Shown: piece after piece, positions 1 through 8,094 of the stretch
How the letters are laid out: every line of letters starts with the position of its first letter
Position numbering within the stretch: position 1 is the first letter of the stretch
Notes under the pieces: generated by a model
Told to the model about the DNA's origin: nothing
What the model saw: only the letters and a program-made list of their open reading frames with translations
Databases searched by the model: none
Source: an uncultured Tateyamaria sp.
GTDB lineage: Bacteria > Pseudomonadota > Alphaproteobacteria > Rhodobacterales > Rhodobacteraceae
Direction of reading: 5' to 3'
Assembly: GCA_947501275.1 (NCBI GenBank)
Contig: CANMVD010000003.1
Coordinates: forward strand, 372,001 to 436,000
Length of the DNA stretch: 64,000 nt
Translations under genes and position numbers: made by a program

Positions 1-1
1 T

Positions 2-2023
2 CTTTTGCAGGAATCCAACACCCGCCTTGAAATAGCCAACAGCGAGACGGAAAAAGCCCGCTCGAACCTGACCGAAGCCATCGAAACCATCAACGAGGGG
101 TTCGCCCTGTTCGAAGCCGAAGACGGCCTGGTATTGTCCAACAGCCGTTTTTGCCGCGACCTGACGGATATCGCCGGGCTGCTCGTGGGTGGGCTGCAGT
201 TCGAACAATATGTGAAACTGATTTCCGGCAGCCGGTTTCTGGCCTTGCCCAAAGGGCAATCGCGACAGGATTGGATGGCGCAACGCCTGAAACGACACCG
301 CGACGAACATGTGGTCTTCAACGTGCGCCTCAAATGGGACCGTTGGCTGCAGGTCAGTGAACACCGCACATCGCGCGGTGGCACTGTCATTCTACAAACA
401 GACGTCACGACCATCATTCGCCGCGAACGGCAGGAACGCGCCCGGATGCGGGACAAACAGGCCGAGATCCTTCAGGCCACGCTGGATCACCTCAATCAGG
501 GTGTCTGCATTTTTGACAGCAACCAAACGCTGGTGGGCTGGAACTCCCGCATGGACAGGCTGTTTTCGTCCGATGCGCATAACTCGGCGATGGGGATGAG
601 CTTTAGCGTGCTACTGCAATGGCTCGAGGACGAACTGACCTTTGATGCCAGCATGGACGCTGACCAACTCCGGGCGTGGGCCAATCGCGGGTATCGGCGC
701 AAACCAATCATGTTCGAAATCACACGCGAAACCACGCAAACGTTTAGCGTGTTTGCGCAGGAAATGCCGGACCGTGGCTTTGTGATCAGTTTTACGGACG
801 TCACCATTGAACGGGCAACTGCGCGTCGTATGGCCGAACTGAACGAACTGCTGGAACAACGCGTGGAGAAGCGCACCCGCGAACTCGGGCTCGCCTTGGC
901 CGAAGCAGAGCGGGCCAACGCCTCTAAATCCCGTTTTGTGGCTGCCGCCAGCCACGATCTGTTGCAACCCTTGTCCGCTGCCAAACTGTTCCTGTCGTCG
1001 CTGTCAGAAGAGGCCGACCCGAACACAGCCCGCAGCATCACGGCCAAGGCCGAAATGGCACTCGCCAGCGTCGAACAATTCATCTCGGCTCTGCTCGACA
1101 TCTCGAAATTGGATGCGGGCAAAGCCGTGTTCGCGGTTCAACCCCTGATGTTGTCCGACATCTTTTTACCGTTACAGACCGAGTTGCTGCCACTGGCGCA
1201 GCAAAAGGGGATTGATCTCAGAGTTGTACACTCCGACCTGACCGTCGAAAGCGACCCCGGCTATTTGCGCCGCATCGTCCAGAACCTGCTGACAAACGCG
1301 ATCAGGTACACCTCCAAGGGGCGCGTTTTGGTCGGGGTGCGGCGGGTTGGGAACGCCGCCCGGATCGAAGTCTGGGATACCGGGCGGGGCATTGCCCAAA
1401 AAGACCAGATCATTATTTTTCGCGAATTCGAACGCCTGTCGCCGGACAATTCTGATGCCGGGTTGGGACTGGGCCTGTCGATTGTCGAGAGGGCCTGCAA
1501 GGGACTGGACCACGCCTTTGGCTTGTGGTCCGAACCCGGTGTGGGCAGCTGTTTTTCGCTGATGGTCCCGATCCGCGAGAGCAAGAGCTGCGCCGTAGAA
1601 CACGCTGCCAACGATGCGCTGCCGACGCACAGTGCCCTGTCGGATCGCCTGTTGTTGCTGGTCGAAGACAATCCGCAACTGGCCGAAGCGATGACCGCCA
1701 TGATCGAACGGCTCGGCACCAAGGTCATCCATGCCCATACCGCCGAAGAGGCCTTGGGAATACTCGAGGAAATCCAGCTCGTTCCCGACGCCATGCTGAT
1801 CGACTACCAGTTGGGTCCGGGGCAGAATGGCGGCGATCTGATCCGCGAGGTCTTAGCAAGATATGGTCATGTGCCCGCGGCCATTATCTCGGCGGATCGC
1901 ACCCGCGCCTTGCGGGAAGTGTCCAAAAACCTTGACGTTCAGCTGATCTCCAAACCCATCGAGCGCAATCGCATCCGCAAATTACTGGTCGATCTGTTTA
2001 ATGCTGAAACAGACAACACCTGA
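2..2023 (+). CDS. Hybrid sensor histidine kinase/response regulator, N-terminus outside window
   Basis: C-terminal 670 or so residues of a PAS-histidine kinase-receiver hybrid; the frame is open at the window edge, so the true start lies upstream. Two PAS-like segments (about residues 20-140 and 150-275, the first of PAS_7 type) lead into a coiled linker, then the phosphoacceptor H-box with ASHDLLQPLS (His about 317), an ATPase domain with N-box NLLTNAIRYT, WDTGRGI and GLGLGLSI, and a C-terminal receiver with the phosphoacceptor Asp in DYQLG (about 600) and the conserved Lys in SKP. The HDLLQPL H-box and PAS_7 architecture are those of the NahK/ErcS' type kinases. It converges on the pqq operon, so control of PQQ-linked alcohol oxidation is a reasonable guess but only an inference from position. 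Membrane segments, if any, would be in the missing part. Confidence 0.9.
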   Translation, partial: LLQESNTRLEIANSETEKARSNLTEAIETINEGFALFEAEDGLVLSNSRFCRDLTDIAGLLVGGLQFEQYVKLISGSRFLALPKGQSRQDWMAQRLKRHRDEHVVFNVRLKWDRWLQVSEHRTSRGGTVILQTDVTTIIRRERQERARMRDKQAEILQATLDHLNQGVCIFDSNQTLVGWNSRMDRLFSSDAHNSAMGMSFSVLLQWLEDELTFDASMDADQLRAWANRGYRRKPIMFEITRETTQTFSVFAQEMPDRGFVISFTDVTIERATARRMAELNELLEQRVEKRTRELGLALAEAERANASKSRFVAAASHDLLQPLSAAKLFLSSLSEEADPNTARSITAKAEMALASVEQFISALLDISKLDAGKAVFAVQPLMLSDIFLPLQTELLPLAQQKGIDLRVVHSDLTVESDPGYLRRIVQNLLTNAIRYTSKGRVLVGVRRVGNAARIEVWDTGRGIAQKDQIIIFREFERLSPDNSDAGLGLGLSIVERACKGLDHAFGLWSEPGVGSCFSLMVPIRESKSCAVEHAANDALPTHSALSDRLLLLVEDNPQLAEAMTAMIERLGTKVIHAHTAEEALGILEEIQLVPDAMLIDYQLGPGQNGGDLIREVLARYGHVPAAIISADRTRALREVSKNLDVQLISKPIERNRIRKLLVDLFNAETDNT

Positions 2024-2040
2024 GGCGGGACGTCGTCAGG
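2019..2040. terminator. Small dyad at convergent gene ends
   Basis: The stop codons of the hybrid kinase (+) and pqqE (-) lie inside the two arms (CCTGA 2019-2023 and TCAGG 2036-2040) of a short dyad with a further GACGTC palindrome in the loop. It could act as a bidirectional terminator for the convergent genes, but the stem is only 5 bp and has no clear U-tract. Confidence 0.3.
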
Positions 2041-3127
2041 GGCTTTTGCGGTACACCAATTCGGGCGTGTCACCTTCGGCAAACTCATGCGCCAATGCGG
2101 TCATCTTGGCATGCAAAGGGGATTTGATGCACACCGGATCTGTCGCCGCCGCATCACCTGCGATGGCCATGGCCTGACACCGGCAGCCGCCAAAATCCTT
2201 GGTCCTGCGATCGCACGTCTTGCAGGGCGCCTGCATCCAGTCCTCACCACGATAAGCGTTAAAGGCCGCGCCGTTGTACCAGATATCGGCCAAAGGCACA
2301 TCGTGCACATTCTCGAATTCCAGCGACGGGATTGTCTGCGCCGCGTGGCAGGGCAAAACCAATCCGTCGGGCGTCACGTTCAGCCCGGTTGAGCCCCACC
2401 CGCCCATACAGCGTTTGGGGTAGTCGCTGTGATAGTCCGCAGGCACGTAGTCGATCACCATGACGCCCTTTAGACGCTTTCGTGCCTGCGCAACGATCCG
2501 CGTGGCCTCATCAGCTTGTGCGCGGGTTGGCATCATCGCGCCTCTGTTCAACATCGCCCAACCGTGAAACTGCACAATGGCTACTTCCATGCGACGGGCC
2601 TTGAGCGCGACAGCCAAGTCAATGGCCTCTGGAAGCTGGTGCAGGTTCTGGCGATGGACAACCGCGTTCAACGTAAGCGGAAAGCCCGCCTCGACGATCC
2701 ACTCCGCCGCCTGCATCTTGCGGGCAAATCCGCCCTGATACCCGCCAATCCGGTCCGCCATGTCGGCATCTGTACCTTGCAAGGACAACTGGATGTGATC
2801 CAGCCCTGCCGCGTCCAACTCGGCCAAACGGCGTTGTGTCAACCCAATGGCAGAGGTGATGAGATTTGTATAAAGCCCCGCCTTTCGCGCTCCCGCCACA
2901 AGCGTAACAAGATCACGTCGCGACGCAGGTTCGCCCCCCGACAGATGCAGTTGCAACACGCCCAAACGGGCCGCCTGTTCGAACACATCGATCCATGTAG
3001 CCGTCTCAAGCTCGCTTTCCTTGCGGGCCATTTCGACCGGATTTGAACAATACGGGCAGGACAGTGGGCAGCGATAGGTCAGCTCGGCCAACATCGCGAT
3101 AGGAGGTGCGGGGGCGGTCGAAGGCAT
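2036..3127 (-). CDS. pqqE: PQQ biosynthesis radical SAM enzyme PqqE
   Basis: 363 aa, the usual PqqE length. The N-terminus carries the radical SAM cluster motif CPLSCPYC (Cys 20, 24, 27), followed by HLSGGEP, the SAM-binding GGE motif. The C-terminal SPASM-type half has the cysteines for auxiliary Fe-S clusters, in RCMGGWGS, LPCHAA and the CKTCDRR...GGCRCQ block. PqqE forms the carbon-carbon crosslink between Glu and Tyr of the PqqA precursor, the first committed step of pyrroloquinoline quinone synthesis, with PqqD presenting the peptide. It is the last gene of a pqqABCDE operon; its ATG shares one base with the pqqD stop (TGATG), so the two are translationally coupled. Cytoplasmic. Confidence 0.97.
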   Translation of the reverse strand: MPSTAPAPPIAMLAELTYRCPLSCPYCSNPVEMARKESELETATWIDVFEQAARLGVLQLHLSGGEPASRRDLVTLVAGARKAGLYTNLITSAIGLTQRRLAELDAAGLDHIQLSLQGTDADMADRIGGYQGGFARKMQAAEWIVEAGFPLTLNAVVHRQNLHQLPEAIDLAVALKARRMEVAIVQFHGWAMLNRGAMMPTRAQADEATRIVAQARKRLKGVMVIDYVPADYHSDYPKRCMGGWGSTGLNVTPDGLVLPCHAAQTIPSLEFENVHDVPLADIWYNGAAFNAYRGEDWMQAPCKTCDRRTKDFGGCRCQAMAIAGDAAATDPVCIKSPLHAKMTALAHEFAEGDTPELVYRKSP

Positions 3128-3408
3128 CAGACAAGCTCCAGAATACGGCGGTCGGCCAATCCGGTGACAAAATCGGCCACATCCGCCCGCACTTGATCGA
3201 CCGGGGCATCGTATTGTGCGGCAAGTCCTGTCACCACATCCTCAAAACTGCGCTGCCCGTCCAGCGCCGTCAGGATCGCCAGACCGATCGGATCAAGGGT
3301 GATGGTGCGTTCGGGCGCAAGCAATACCCACATCCCGCGCACCTTGTCTTCGTGCAGGCGAACACCGCGCGGGATCGTCGGGATCCTGTGCCCCTCAATT
3401 GCGCTCAT
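3127..3408 (-). CDS. pqqD: PQQ biosynthesis peptide chaperone PqqD
   Basis: 93 aa, as expected for PqqD. I start it at the ATG that overlaps the pqqC stop by four bases (ATGA, 3405-3408); the open frame extends further upstream but that part lies inside pqqC. The sequence has the winged-helix PqqD pattern: a central LLAPERTITLD strand region followed by ILTALDG and an RSFEDVV segment. PqqD binds the PqqA precursor and delivers it to the radical SAM enzyme PqqE encoded immediately downstream; in some bacteria the two are fused, but here they are separate. Confidence 0.95.
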   Translation of the reverse strand: MSAIEGHRIPTIPRGVRLHEDKVRGMWVLLAPERTITLDPIGLAILTALDGQRSFEDVVTGLAAQYDAPVDQVRADVADFVTGLADRRILELV

Positions 3409-4151
3409 TGCGCTTTCCCAATCAAATGAGTTCCAGGTTGCCACCCTCCCGGCGGGATACGAGCAGGCGCAACGTAGGCCGCGCTCAACGCATCCAGCTG
3501 CGCCCACAACACATCTGTCTTGAAAGTCAGTGCGGCCGCCGCTGCGTCCTGTTTTTCGGCGGTGTCGGCGTGGTCCAACACCCATGCCAGCCCAAAGGCA
3601 ACGTCTTTTGGGGCCTCCGTCAGGCGGTTGCGGAAATAGGACAGGCTCGTGTCATCGGCAAAGTCATAGTTGGCCAACAGCCCTTCGATGCGCGCGGCAT
3701 GTATCTTGGGTGCAAACAATTCGGTCAAGGACGCAGCAACGGCCTCCAACAGGGTCTTGTCCCGCACAAATCGCACATAGGCATCGACTGCAAAACGGGT
3801 TGCAGGCAACACGCCCGCCTTGCTGGCCACATAGTCACGATCCAGACCCACGGCATCGGCAAGGCGCAACCAGCGTACAATGCCGCCCTCGTTCTGCGCA
3901 GTGCCGTCATGATCCTCGATCCGTGAGCGCCAAGCGCGCCGCAGAGCCGGATCCTCGACCCGGCTCATGAATGCTGCATCCTTGATCGGGATACTGGCCT
4001 GATAATAAAATCTGTTGATGACCCACGCTCGAACCTGATCCGGTGAACATCCGCCGGAATGCAGCATCGTGTGAAAGGGATGTTTGTCGTGGTAGCGCTC
4101 TGCACCGATCTGGCGCAGGCGCTCTTCGAATTGCGCAGGGGTCTGGGTCAC
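3405..4151 (-). CDS. pqqC: Pyrroloquinoline-quinone synthase PqqC
   Basis: 248 aa from a GTG start whose last bases overlap the pqqB stop (GTGA, 4148-4151). A longer ATG-initiated frame exists but runs into pqqB and adds residues foreign to the family. The helical-bundle signature RYHDKHPFH near the N-terminus and WVINRFYYQ are characteristic of PqqC, which carries out the final ring closure and eight-electron oxidation to PQQ using molecular oxygen without a metal. Operon position B-C-D with 4-nt overlaps on both sides supports tightly coupled expression. Confidence 0.96.
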   Translation of the reverse strand: MTQTPAQFEERLRQIGAERYHDKHPFHTMLHSGGCSPDQVRAWVINRFYYQASIPIKDAAFMSRVEDPALRRAWRSRIEDHDGTAQNEGGIVRWLRLADAVGLDRDYVASKAGVLPATRFAVDAYVRFVRDKTLLEAVAASLTELFAPKIHAARIEGLLANYDFADDTSLSYFRNRLTEAPKDVAFGLAWVLDHADTAEKQDAAAAALTFKTDVLWAQLDALSAAYVAPARIPPGGWQPGTHLIGKAQ

Positions 4152-5044
4152 AGCGTTATGTCCAGACCGTCTTGGGCGATCACCCATCCTGCGGCCTCTG
4201 CGGCGCTGCGCTCTGCTGATCCGGGGCGCAAGACCGGATTGGTATTGTTCATGTGCACAAACACCTTCTGAGCAACTTCGATATCTGCAAAGGCCGCGAT
4301 GGACCCTTCAGGGCCGGACATTGACATATGGCCCATACGCTGCCCGGTTTTCTGGCTCAGCCCCGCGACAACCATCTCGTCATCCTGCCACAGGGTGCCA
4401 TCAAACAGGACCATATCCGCACCTTCAAGCCGGTCGCGCAGCGCAGGCTGCATTGCCGCGCATCCGGGAATGTAAAACACATCCTTGTCCGCCCCCATCA
4501 AATGCACGCCAACTGTCTGTTCACCGATCAGATCCGTCTGCACAACGTCGCCTTCCAGATAGAGCGGCACTTTGCCCGGCACCGCGAACAGACGGGCGCG
4601 CAGTCCCGGCGCAAGGTCAAAGATGTGTTCAAGCGCCACAGGCGTACGGGTGACAACAGCAGGGTTCAGCGCACCGAAAATGGGGTTATCTGTCAGAACG
4701 GCATGAATGTCAGCCGTTGCAAACAACTCGAAAGGTTGTTGTTCACGCAGGGTCAGCAAGCCAGCGACATGGTCAATGTCACCATTGGTCAGCAAAACAG
4801 AAGACAACGGCAAGCTGCGCAGATCGGTTGGATGCAACACATCAGCCCGCGCCAACTGCTCTCTGATGTCCGGAGATGCATTCAGGATCGCCCAGTCGGC
4901 GTCACCGACTGAAAACGCGACCGAAGATTGCGACTGTGCAGGGATCACGCCCGCACGCGAAAGATTGCAGTTTTCACAGCCGCAATTCCACTGCGGCAGA
5001 CCACCGCCCGCAGCAGCGCCCAGTATATGCGTGCGGAATGTCAT
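4148..5044 (-). CDS. pqqB: PQQ biosynthesis hydroxylase PqqB
   Basis: 298 aa, metallo-beta-lactamase fold, typical PqqB length. The N-terminus has the family pattern LGAAAGGGLPQWNCGCENC with the Cys-rich motif, and the core has LLTNGDIDHVAGLL, the family's version of the metal-binding HxHxDH segment. PqqB acts after PqqE, hydroxylating the tyrosine-derived part of the intermediate. It begins 24 nt after pqqA and ends in a 4-nt overlap with pqqC. No signal peptide; cytoplasmic. Confidence 0.96.
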   Translation of the reverse strand: MTFRTHILGAAAGGGLPQWNCGCENCNLSRAGVIPAQSQSSVAFSVGDADWAILNASPDIREQLARADVLHPTDLRSLPLSSVLLTNGDIDHVAGLLTLREQQPFELFATADIHAVLTDNPIFGALNPAVVTRTPVALEHIFDLAPGLRARLFAVPGKVPLYLEGDVVQTDLIGEQTVGVHLMGADKDVFYIPGCAAMQPALRDRLEGADMVLFDGTLWQDDEMVVAGLSQKTGQRMGHMSMSGPEGSIAAFADIEVAQKVFVHMNNTNPVLRPGSAERSAAEAAGWVIAQDGLDITL

Positions 5045-5068
5045 TTGGTCCCCCGCACGCCGCGTTGT

Positions 5069-5173
5069 TTAGAACAGATCGCCGTCGTCGCCGTCACGCT
5101 CGCCGTCTGGGCCGTACATGTTGATTTCCATTCCGCATTCGATCTCGCGGATAATCGGTTTTGCCCACGCCAT
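5069..5173 (-). CDS. pqqA: PQQ precursor peptide PqqA
   Basis: A 34-residue ORF starting MAWAKPIIREIECG. It has the two residues that become PQQ in the expected spacing, Glu16 and Tyr20 (E-x-x-x-Y, in MEINMYGP), and an acidic, aspartate- and glycine-rich C-terminal tail. A strong Shine-Dalgarno (GGGAGGA on the minus strand) sits just upstream of the ATG. PqqA is ribosomally made, crosslinked by PqqE with PqqD, then trimmed and oxidised. First gene of pqqABCDE; the 24-nt gap to pqqB is the only real spacing in the operon. A -10-like GATAAT (minus strand, 5200-5205) lies 27 nt upstream of the start, without a convincing -35. Confidence 0.96.
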   Translation of the reverse strand: MAWAKPIIREIECGMEINMYGPDGERDGDDGDLF

Positions 5174-5485
5174 TTGAAGTCCTCCCGGTCAATAAGCACA
5201 TTATCGTCTGATCAGTTTCCGGGTGTGCCACCACATTGTCTATGAGACCAAGGTGCATGTTTGGCGTGGAAGGCGGATGTTTGTGAGCACCGTTCGAATG
5301 CGGCTATTGGTCTTGTGAAGCGGCCCGGGACGTTTCAGCGCCAACTGCCACGGCTGAACGTCCCTGCACCCGGCGACTGCTCTCGGTGTTGGGGGCCGAA
5401 AGCGCCGGGGTGTCCGGCAACCGGGTGCAGAGCAGATGAGGCGCCCCCCTCCAGATGGTGCGCCTAACCGATGTCGCGTTGGCGC
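5174..5485 (-). promoter_or_regulatory. Leader/intergenic region upstream of pqqA
   Basis: A 312-nt gap between the end of the Hint gene and the start of pqqA, both on the minus strand. I see no credible gene here: the short frames in it lack homology-like features. It contains a possible -10 hexamer near pqqA (5200-5205) and the dense inverted-repeat block at 5327-5465, listed separately. It must hold the pqqA promoter unless pqqA is read through from the Hint gene. Confidence 0.5.
5327..5465. ncRNA. Candidate structured RNA (nested hairpins, three-way junction)
   Basis: Seen directly: (1) hairpin 5327-5339/5353-5364, 12 pairs with one bulged T; (2) a perfect 10-bp stem CTGCACCCGG 5364-5373 with CCGGGTGCAG 5421-5430, enclosing two abutting hairpins GCTCTCGG/CCGAAAGC (5379-5386/5396-5403, 7 of 8 pairs) and GCCGG/CCGGC (5404-5408/5414-5418, loop GGTGT), i.e. 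a three-way junction; (3) hairpin AGGCGC/GCGCCT 5439-5444/5460-5465. The elements follow each other without overlap apart from one shared base. Strand is undetermined. It could be a terminator complex of the Hint gene, a pqqA leader element or an independent small RNA. I do not recognise a known RNA family. Confidence 0.4.
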
Positions 5486-6133
5486 TCAGGCCGCCATATG
5501 CGCAGATTTTGTGACACCGCCGCTTTCTTCGATCGCCATACACTCGACCAGAAAATCGGCATTGCTGTCTGACATGATGTCATAGCCATGCTGTGCCACA
5601 CCCAGTTCATCCAAACGGATCACGGCAGGCATGCAATGCAACAGGATGCCACCTTCGGCATAGATCACCTGCTCGGCTGCAAAAACGAGCGTGACGACTT
5701 CGATCTGTGGTGCTGGGGCTGTCCGGCGGATGCCACGGAAACCGTCAAGCGCCTTGGCCTTGACCACGGCAAATGGGTCACCCAATGCATCACATGCCGC
5801 TTCGCTTTCGATCAGTACCCCTTGGCCCGCCAGTAACTCGACATCTCCGGAATTGCCCATGGCTCCGGCTGGTACCAACACGGTTGCCATGTTGCGCCCT
5901 GTCATGTCTGACACCCAGATGGTCTCGCGGCGCACTTCGACAAGAGGCTGCAGACCGTTGTCGAACGTCAGCACCATGTCCCCCGGTGCCAGCGCCTCAA
6001 CCGCGCGCCATCCCATCACCGTACCAACCCGCGTGCCCGCAATCAGGCCGCGGTTTGTGATCAGCCCACCATCAGCAGCCCCGGACATTTCGGTCATGCG
6101 ACGTGGTGCAGTCGTCTTGGTCCATCCAAACAT
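5486..6133 (-). CDS. Hint (Hedgehog/intein) domain protein
   Basis: 215 aa. After about 25 residues the sequence shows the Hint pattern found in many Rhodobacterales proteins: an N-terminal strand block (GLIAGTRVGTVMGWRAVEAL), then APGDMVLTFDNGLQPLVEV, and a C-terminal IESEAACDALG...DIMSDSNADFLVE portion that completes the fold. There is no attached long extein, and the usual intein splice-site Cys/Ser and HN end are not obvious, so self-cleavage or splicing cannot be assumed. These stand-alone Hint proteins often accompany calcium-binding or secreted proteins; no such partner is next to it here. No signal peptide is seen. Function unknown. Confidence 0.8.
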   Translation of the reverse strand: MFGWTKTTAPRRMTEMSGAADGGLITNRGLIAGTRVGTVMGWRAVEALAPGDMVLTFDNGLQPLVEVRRETIWVSDMTGRNMATVLVPAGAMGNSGDVELLAGQGVLIESEAACDALGDPFAVVKAKALDGFRGIRRTAPAPQIEVVTLVFAAEQVIYAEGGILLHCMPAVIRLDELGVAQHGYDIMSDSNADFLVECMAIEESGGVTKSAHMAA

Positions 6134-6389
6134 GTCATCATCCCCTAGTCTCTCAGCGCTTTTTTATTTTTGGCAGCAGCGCCGGTGTATTCGATGAAAC
6201 CAATTGGAGTGATTCCCGGGGCAGAGAATGGCCATGATCTGGGCAGGAATGGGGCATTGTTGCCTTGAAAGGGCCTAATCCAACCGGGCCATCGAAACTT
6301 GGTTAATTTCGTGGACAATTTGATGCAAATTCAACTGGTTGATGTGTCAACGTCATACTGGGGCGTGGTTAATGCAGTCCCAACAGGGC

Positions 6390-7031
6390 CTAATCGAAGC
6401 GGTATCCGAACCTTTCGATGTCTTCCGCGCAGTCTTCGCCAACGGCTGTGCGCGCCGCGTCGTTGTAGTATGTGCGGTGGTCAGACTCGCGCTCGGACAT
6501 GTTCGCTTGCGAGAGGGTCAGGGCAAAGCCCAAGTGATCCCAGAGGGGCTGTGCGTCTGTCGCCACCTCTTCGATACGAATATAAAGATCGCAACGTTCC
6601 TGCCCATCCGCCCCTGTCATGTAATGTCTTGCGGGACTCGCCCGCATGGAGGCACGCACCTGCCCGGCTTGGGCAAAGTCGACAAACTCCATTTGACGGG
6701 CCAATGCGACCGATGGATGATCGAACCGTTGTACCCGCAGCCAATGGTAGTAGCTGACCATCCGATCCCACGGATTGCGCACGAGGCTAAAAGCAAAGAG
6801 ACCTGCAAGATTCGGTACCAACCCGTCGATATCGGCCATGGTCGAATGCTTCCACAACCGCCCCGCTGCGGTCATGGCTTGCGCCTTGTGGCGTCGCTTG
6901 ACGGCCTTGGGGGTGTCGCCGAGCATGATATCGTCTTTCATGGCGCGGCTTTCCAATGCCAGCGCCATGGCTGTCCCGCCCGTCTTGGGGGCGTGAACGA
7001 ATACATATGAACGGCCCAGCGACAGGATCAT
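6390..7031 (-). CDS. Sulfotransferase family protein
   Basis: 213 aa from the ATG at MILSLGRSY. The PAPS-binding 5'-phosphosulfate loop is HAPKTGGT (about residues 13-20), and the 3'-phosphate motif is SLVRNPWDRMVSYYHW, both hallmarks of the sulfotransferase_2 family. It would transfer sulfate from PAPS to a carbohydrate, lipid or other acceptor. The frame stays open upstream to an unlikely TTG at 7157, inside the neighbouring permease gene; the residues before the ATG (RLPHGRRRLHRYFGR) look conserved in character, so the true start could be slightly earlier. Located 67 nt downstream of the EamA permease, same strand; acceptor unknown. Confidence 0.85.
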   Translation of the reverse strand: MILSLGRSYVFVHAPKTGGTAMALALESRAMKDDIMLGDTPKAVKRRHKAQAMTAAGRLWKHSTMADIDGLVPNLAGLFAFSLVRNPWDRMVSYYHWLRVQRFDHPSVALARQMEFVDFAQAGQVRASMRASPARHYMTGADGQERCDLYIRIEEVATDAQPLWDHLGFALTLSQANMSERESDHRTYYNDAARTAVGEDCAEDIERFGYRFD

Positions 7032-7098
7032 GCGCCCAAAGTAGCGATGCAGGCGACGGCGTCCATGGGGCAGGCGAAATGAGGCAAAGATCGCTGGA

Positions 7099-8025
7099 TC
7101 ACACGCGCGACGCCGCGCGCCCGGATCGCAGGGCAATGATAACCCCGGCCAGCACAATCAGCGCTATACCGGCCACTTGCGCTACGGTGATCTGCTGCCC
7201 CAAAAGCCACCAGCCAAAAAACGGGCCAAAGGCCATTATGGAATACTCAAACACCGCGACATGACTGGCCTCACCAAACTGATAGGCACGGTTCAGCAAC
7301 GACACACCAATCACGGACCCCACAGCCTGTAACAGCAGATAGGGCCAAGCCCCATCCAAAGGCCACACCCAACCTTGCAATAAAAAAGAAATACCGCCCG
7401 CGCCGACGTCAGGCTGTATCAGCGCCAGCGCTGTCAATGCCACGGTACTCAACACTCCCTGCGCAACAAAAATGCCGCTCAGGAGGGTGAGCGTGCTTTC
7501 GCCCTCACACAGGGCACGTGTGGCAACGACACCCGAGGCATAAAGCACACCCCCCATGACGGGCATCGCAATGACCCAACCCAAACTGCCCGCCGACGGC
7601 CCAAGCACGACAAGAATGCCCCCGAACCCAACCGCCACTGCCACGATCCGCCACGGTCCAATCGGCTGGCGCAGCACAAAGGCGGTGATCAGCAACACGA
7701 AAATAGGGGCGGTAAACAGCCCGGCCAAGGCCATGGCGATGGGCATGAAGGCCAATGCCCCGAAGTAGCAAAACATGCCAAGCGCGATCAGACACGAGCG
7801 TATGGCAACGCCGCGCAGCCGCACCGGGCGCAAGGTGCCCAAACCACAGGCTGACGCAATCAGGATCAAGGGTGCAGACAGGAACAATCGCACCAGCAGG
7901 AATTGCCAGACCGACATCGTTTCGGCGATGCGGACAACATAGATATCAATGGCACCAATGATGCACATCGCGCAGACCATACAGGCCGCTGCCGCCGTGG
8001 GGCGGATCGGAGGCGAGGACATCAT
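7099..8025 (-). CDS. EamA/DMT-family permease
   Basis: 308 aa from the MMSSPPIRP start, chosen because GGGAAG lies seven bases upstream and because a longer start would come within 4 nt of the divergent synthetase gene. About ten hydrophobic segments arranged as two EamA repeats, including LFTAPIFVLLITAFVL and AVFEYSIMAFGPFFGWWLLG, the second-repeat signature. Such drug/metabolite transporters export or import small metabolites in the inner membrane; the substrate cannot be predicted. It is divergent from the acyl-CoA synthetase, and the two share about 70 nt of promoter DNA. Confidence 0.88.
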   Translation of the reverse strand: MMSSPPIRPTAAAACMVCAMCIIGAIDIYVVRIAETMSVWQFLLVRLFLSAPLILIASACGLGTLRPVRLRGVAIRSCLIALGMFCYFGALAFMPIAMALAGLFTAPIFVLLITAFVLRQPIGPWRIVAVAVGFGGILVVLGPSAGSLGWVIAMPVMGGVLYASGVVATRALCEGESTLTLLSGIFVAQGVLSTVALTALALIQPDVGAGGISFLLQGWVWPLDGAWPYLLLQAVGSVIGVSLLNRAYQFGEASHVAVFEYSIMAFGPFFGWWLLGQQITVAQVAGIALIVLAGVIIALRSGRAASRV

Positions 8026-8094
8026 GCAATATCTTCCCATTTCACGCATGCCTCGGCATAACAGCGCAAACAGCTGCGACAGGGAGGGCACGCA

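Noticed and set aside
5290-5304. GTTCGAAT motif, possible tRNA T-loop
   Set aside because: No cloverleaf could be drawn around it: neither a matching T stem nor an acceptor stem at the right spacing.
5304-5543. 79-aa minus-strand ORF before pqqA
   Set aside because: No domain or ribosome site; coincides with the inverted-repeat block and overlaps the end of the Hint gene.
7032-7157. Longer start of the sulfotransferase
   Set aside because: Would need a TTG and overlap the permease gene; the ATG at 7031 directly precedes the conserved domain.
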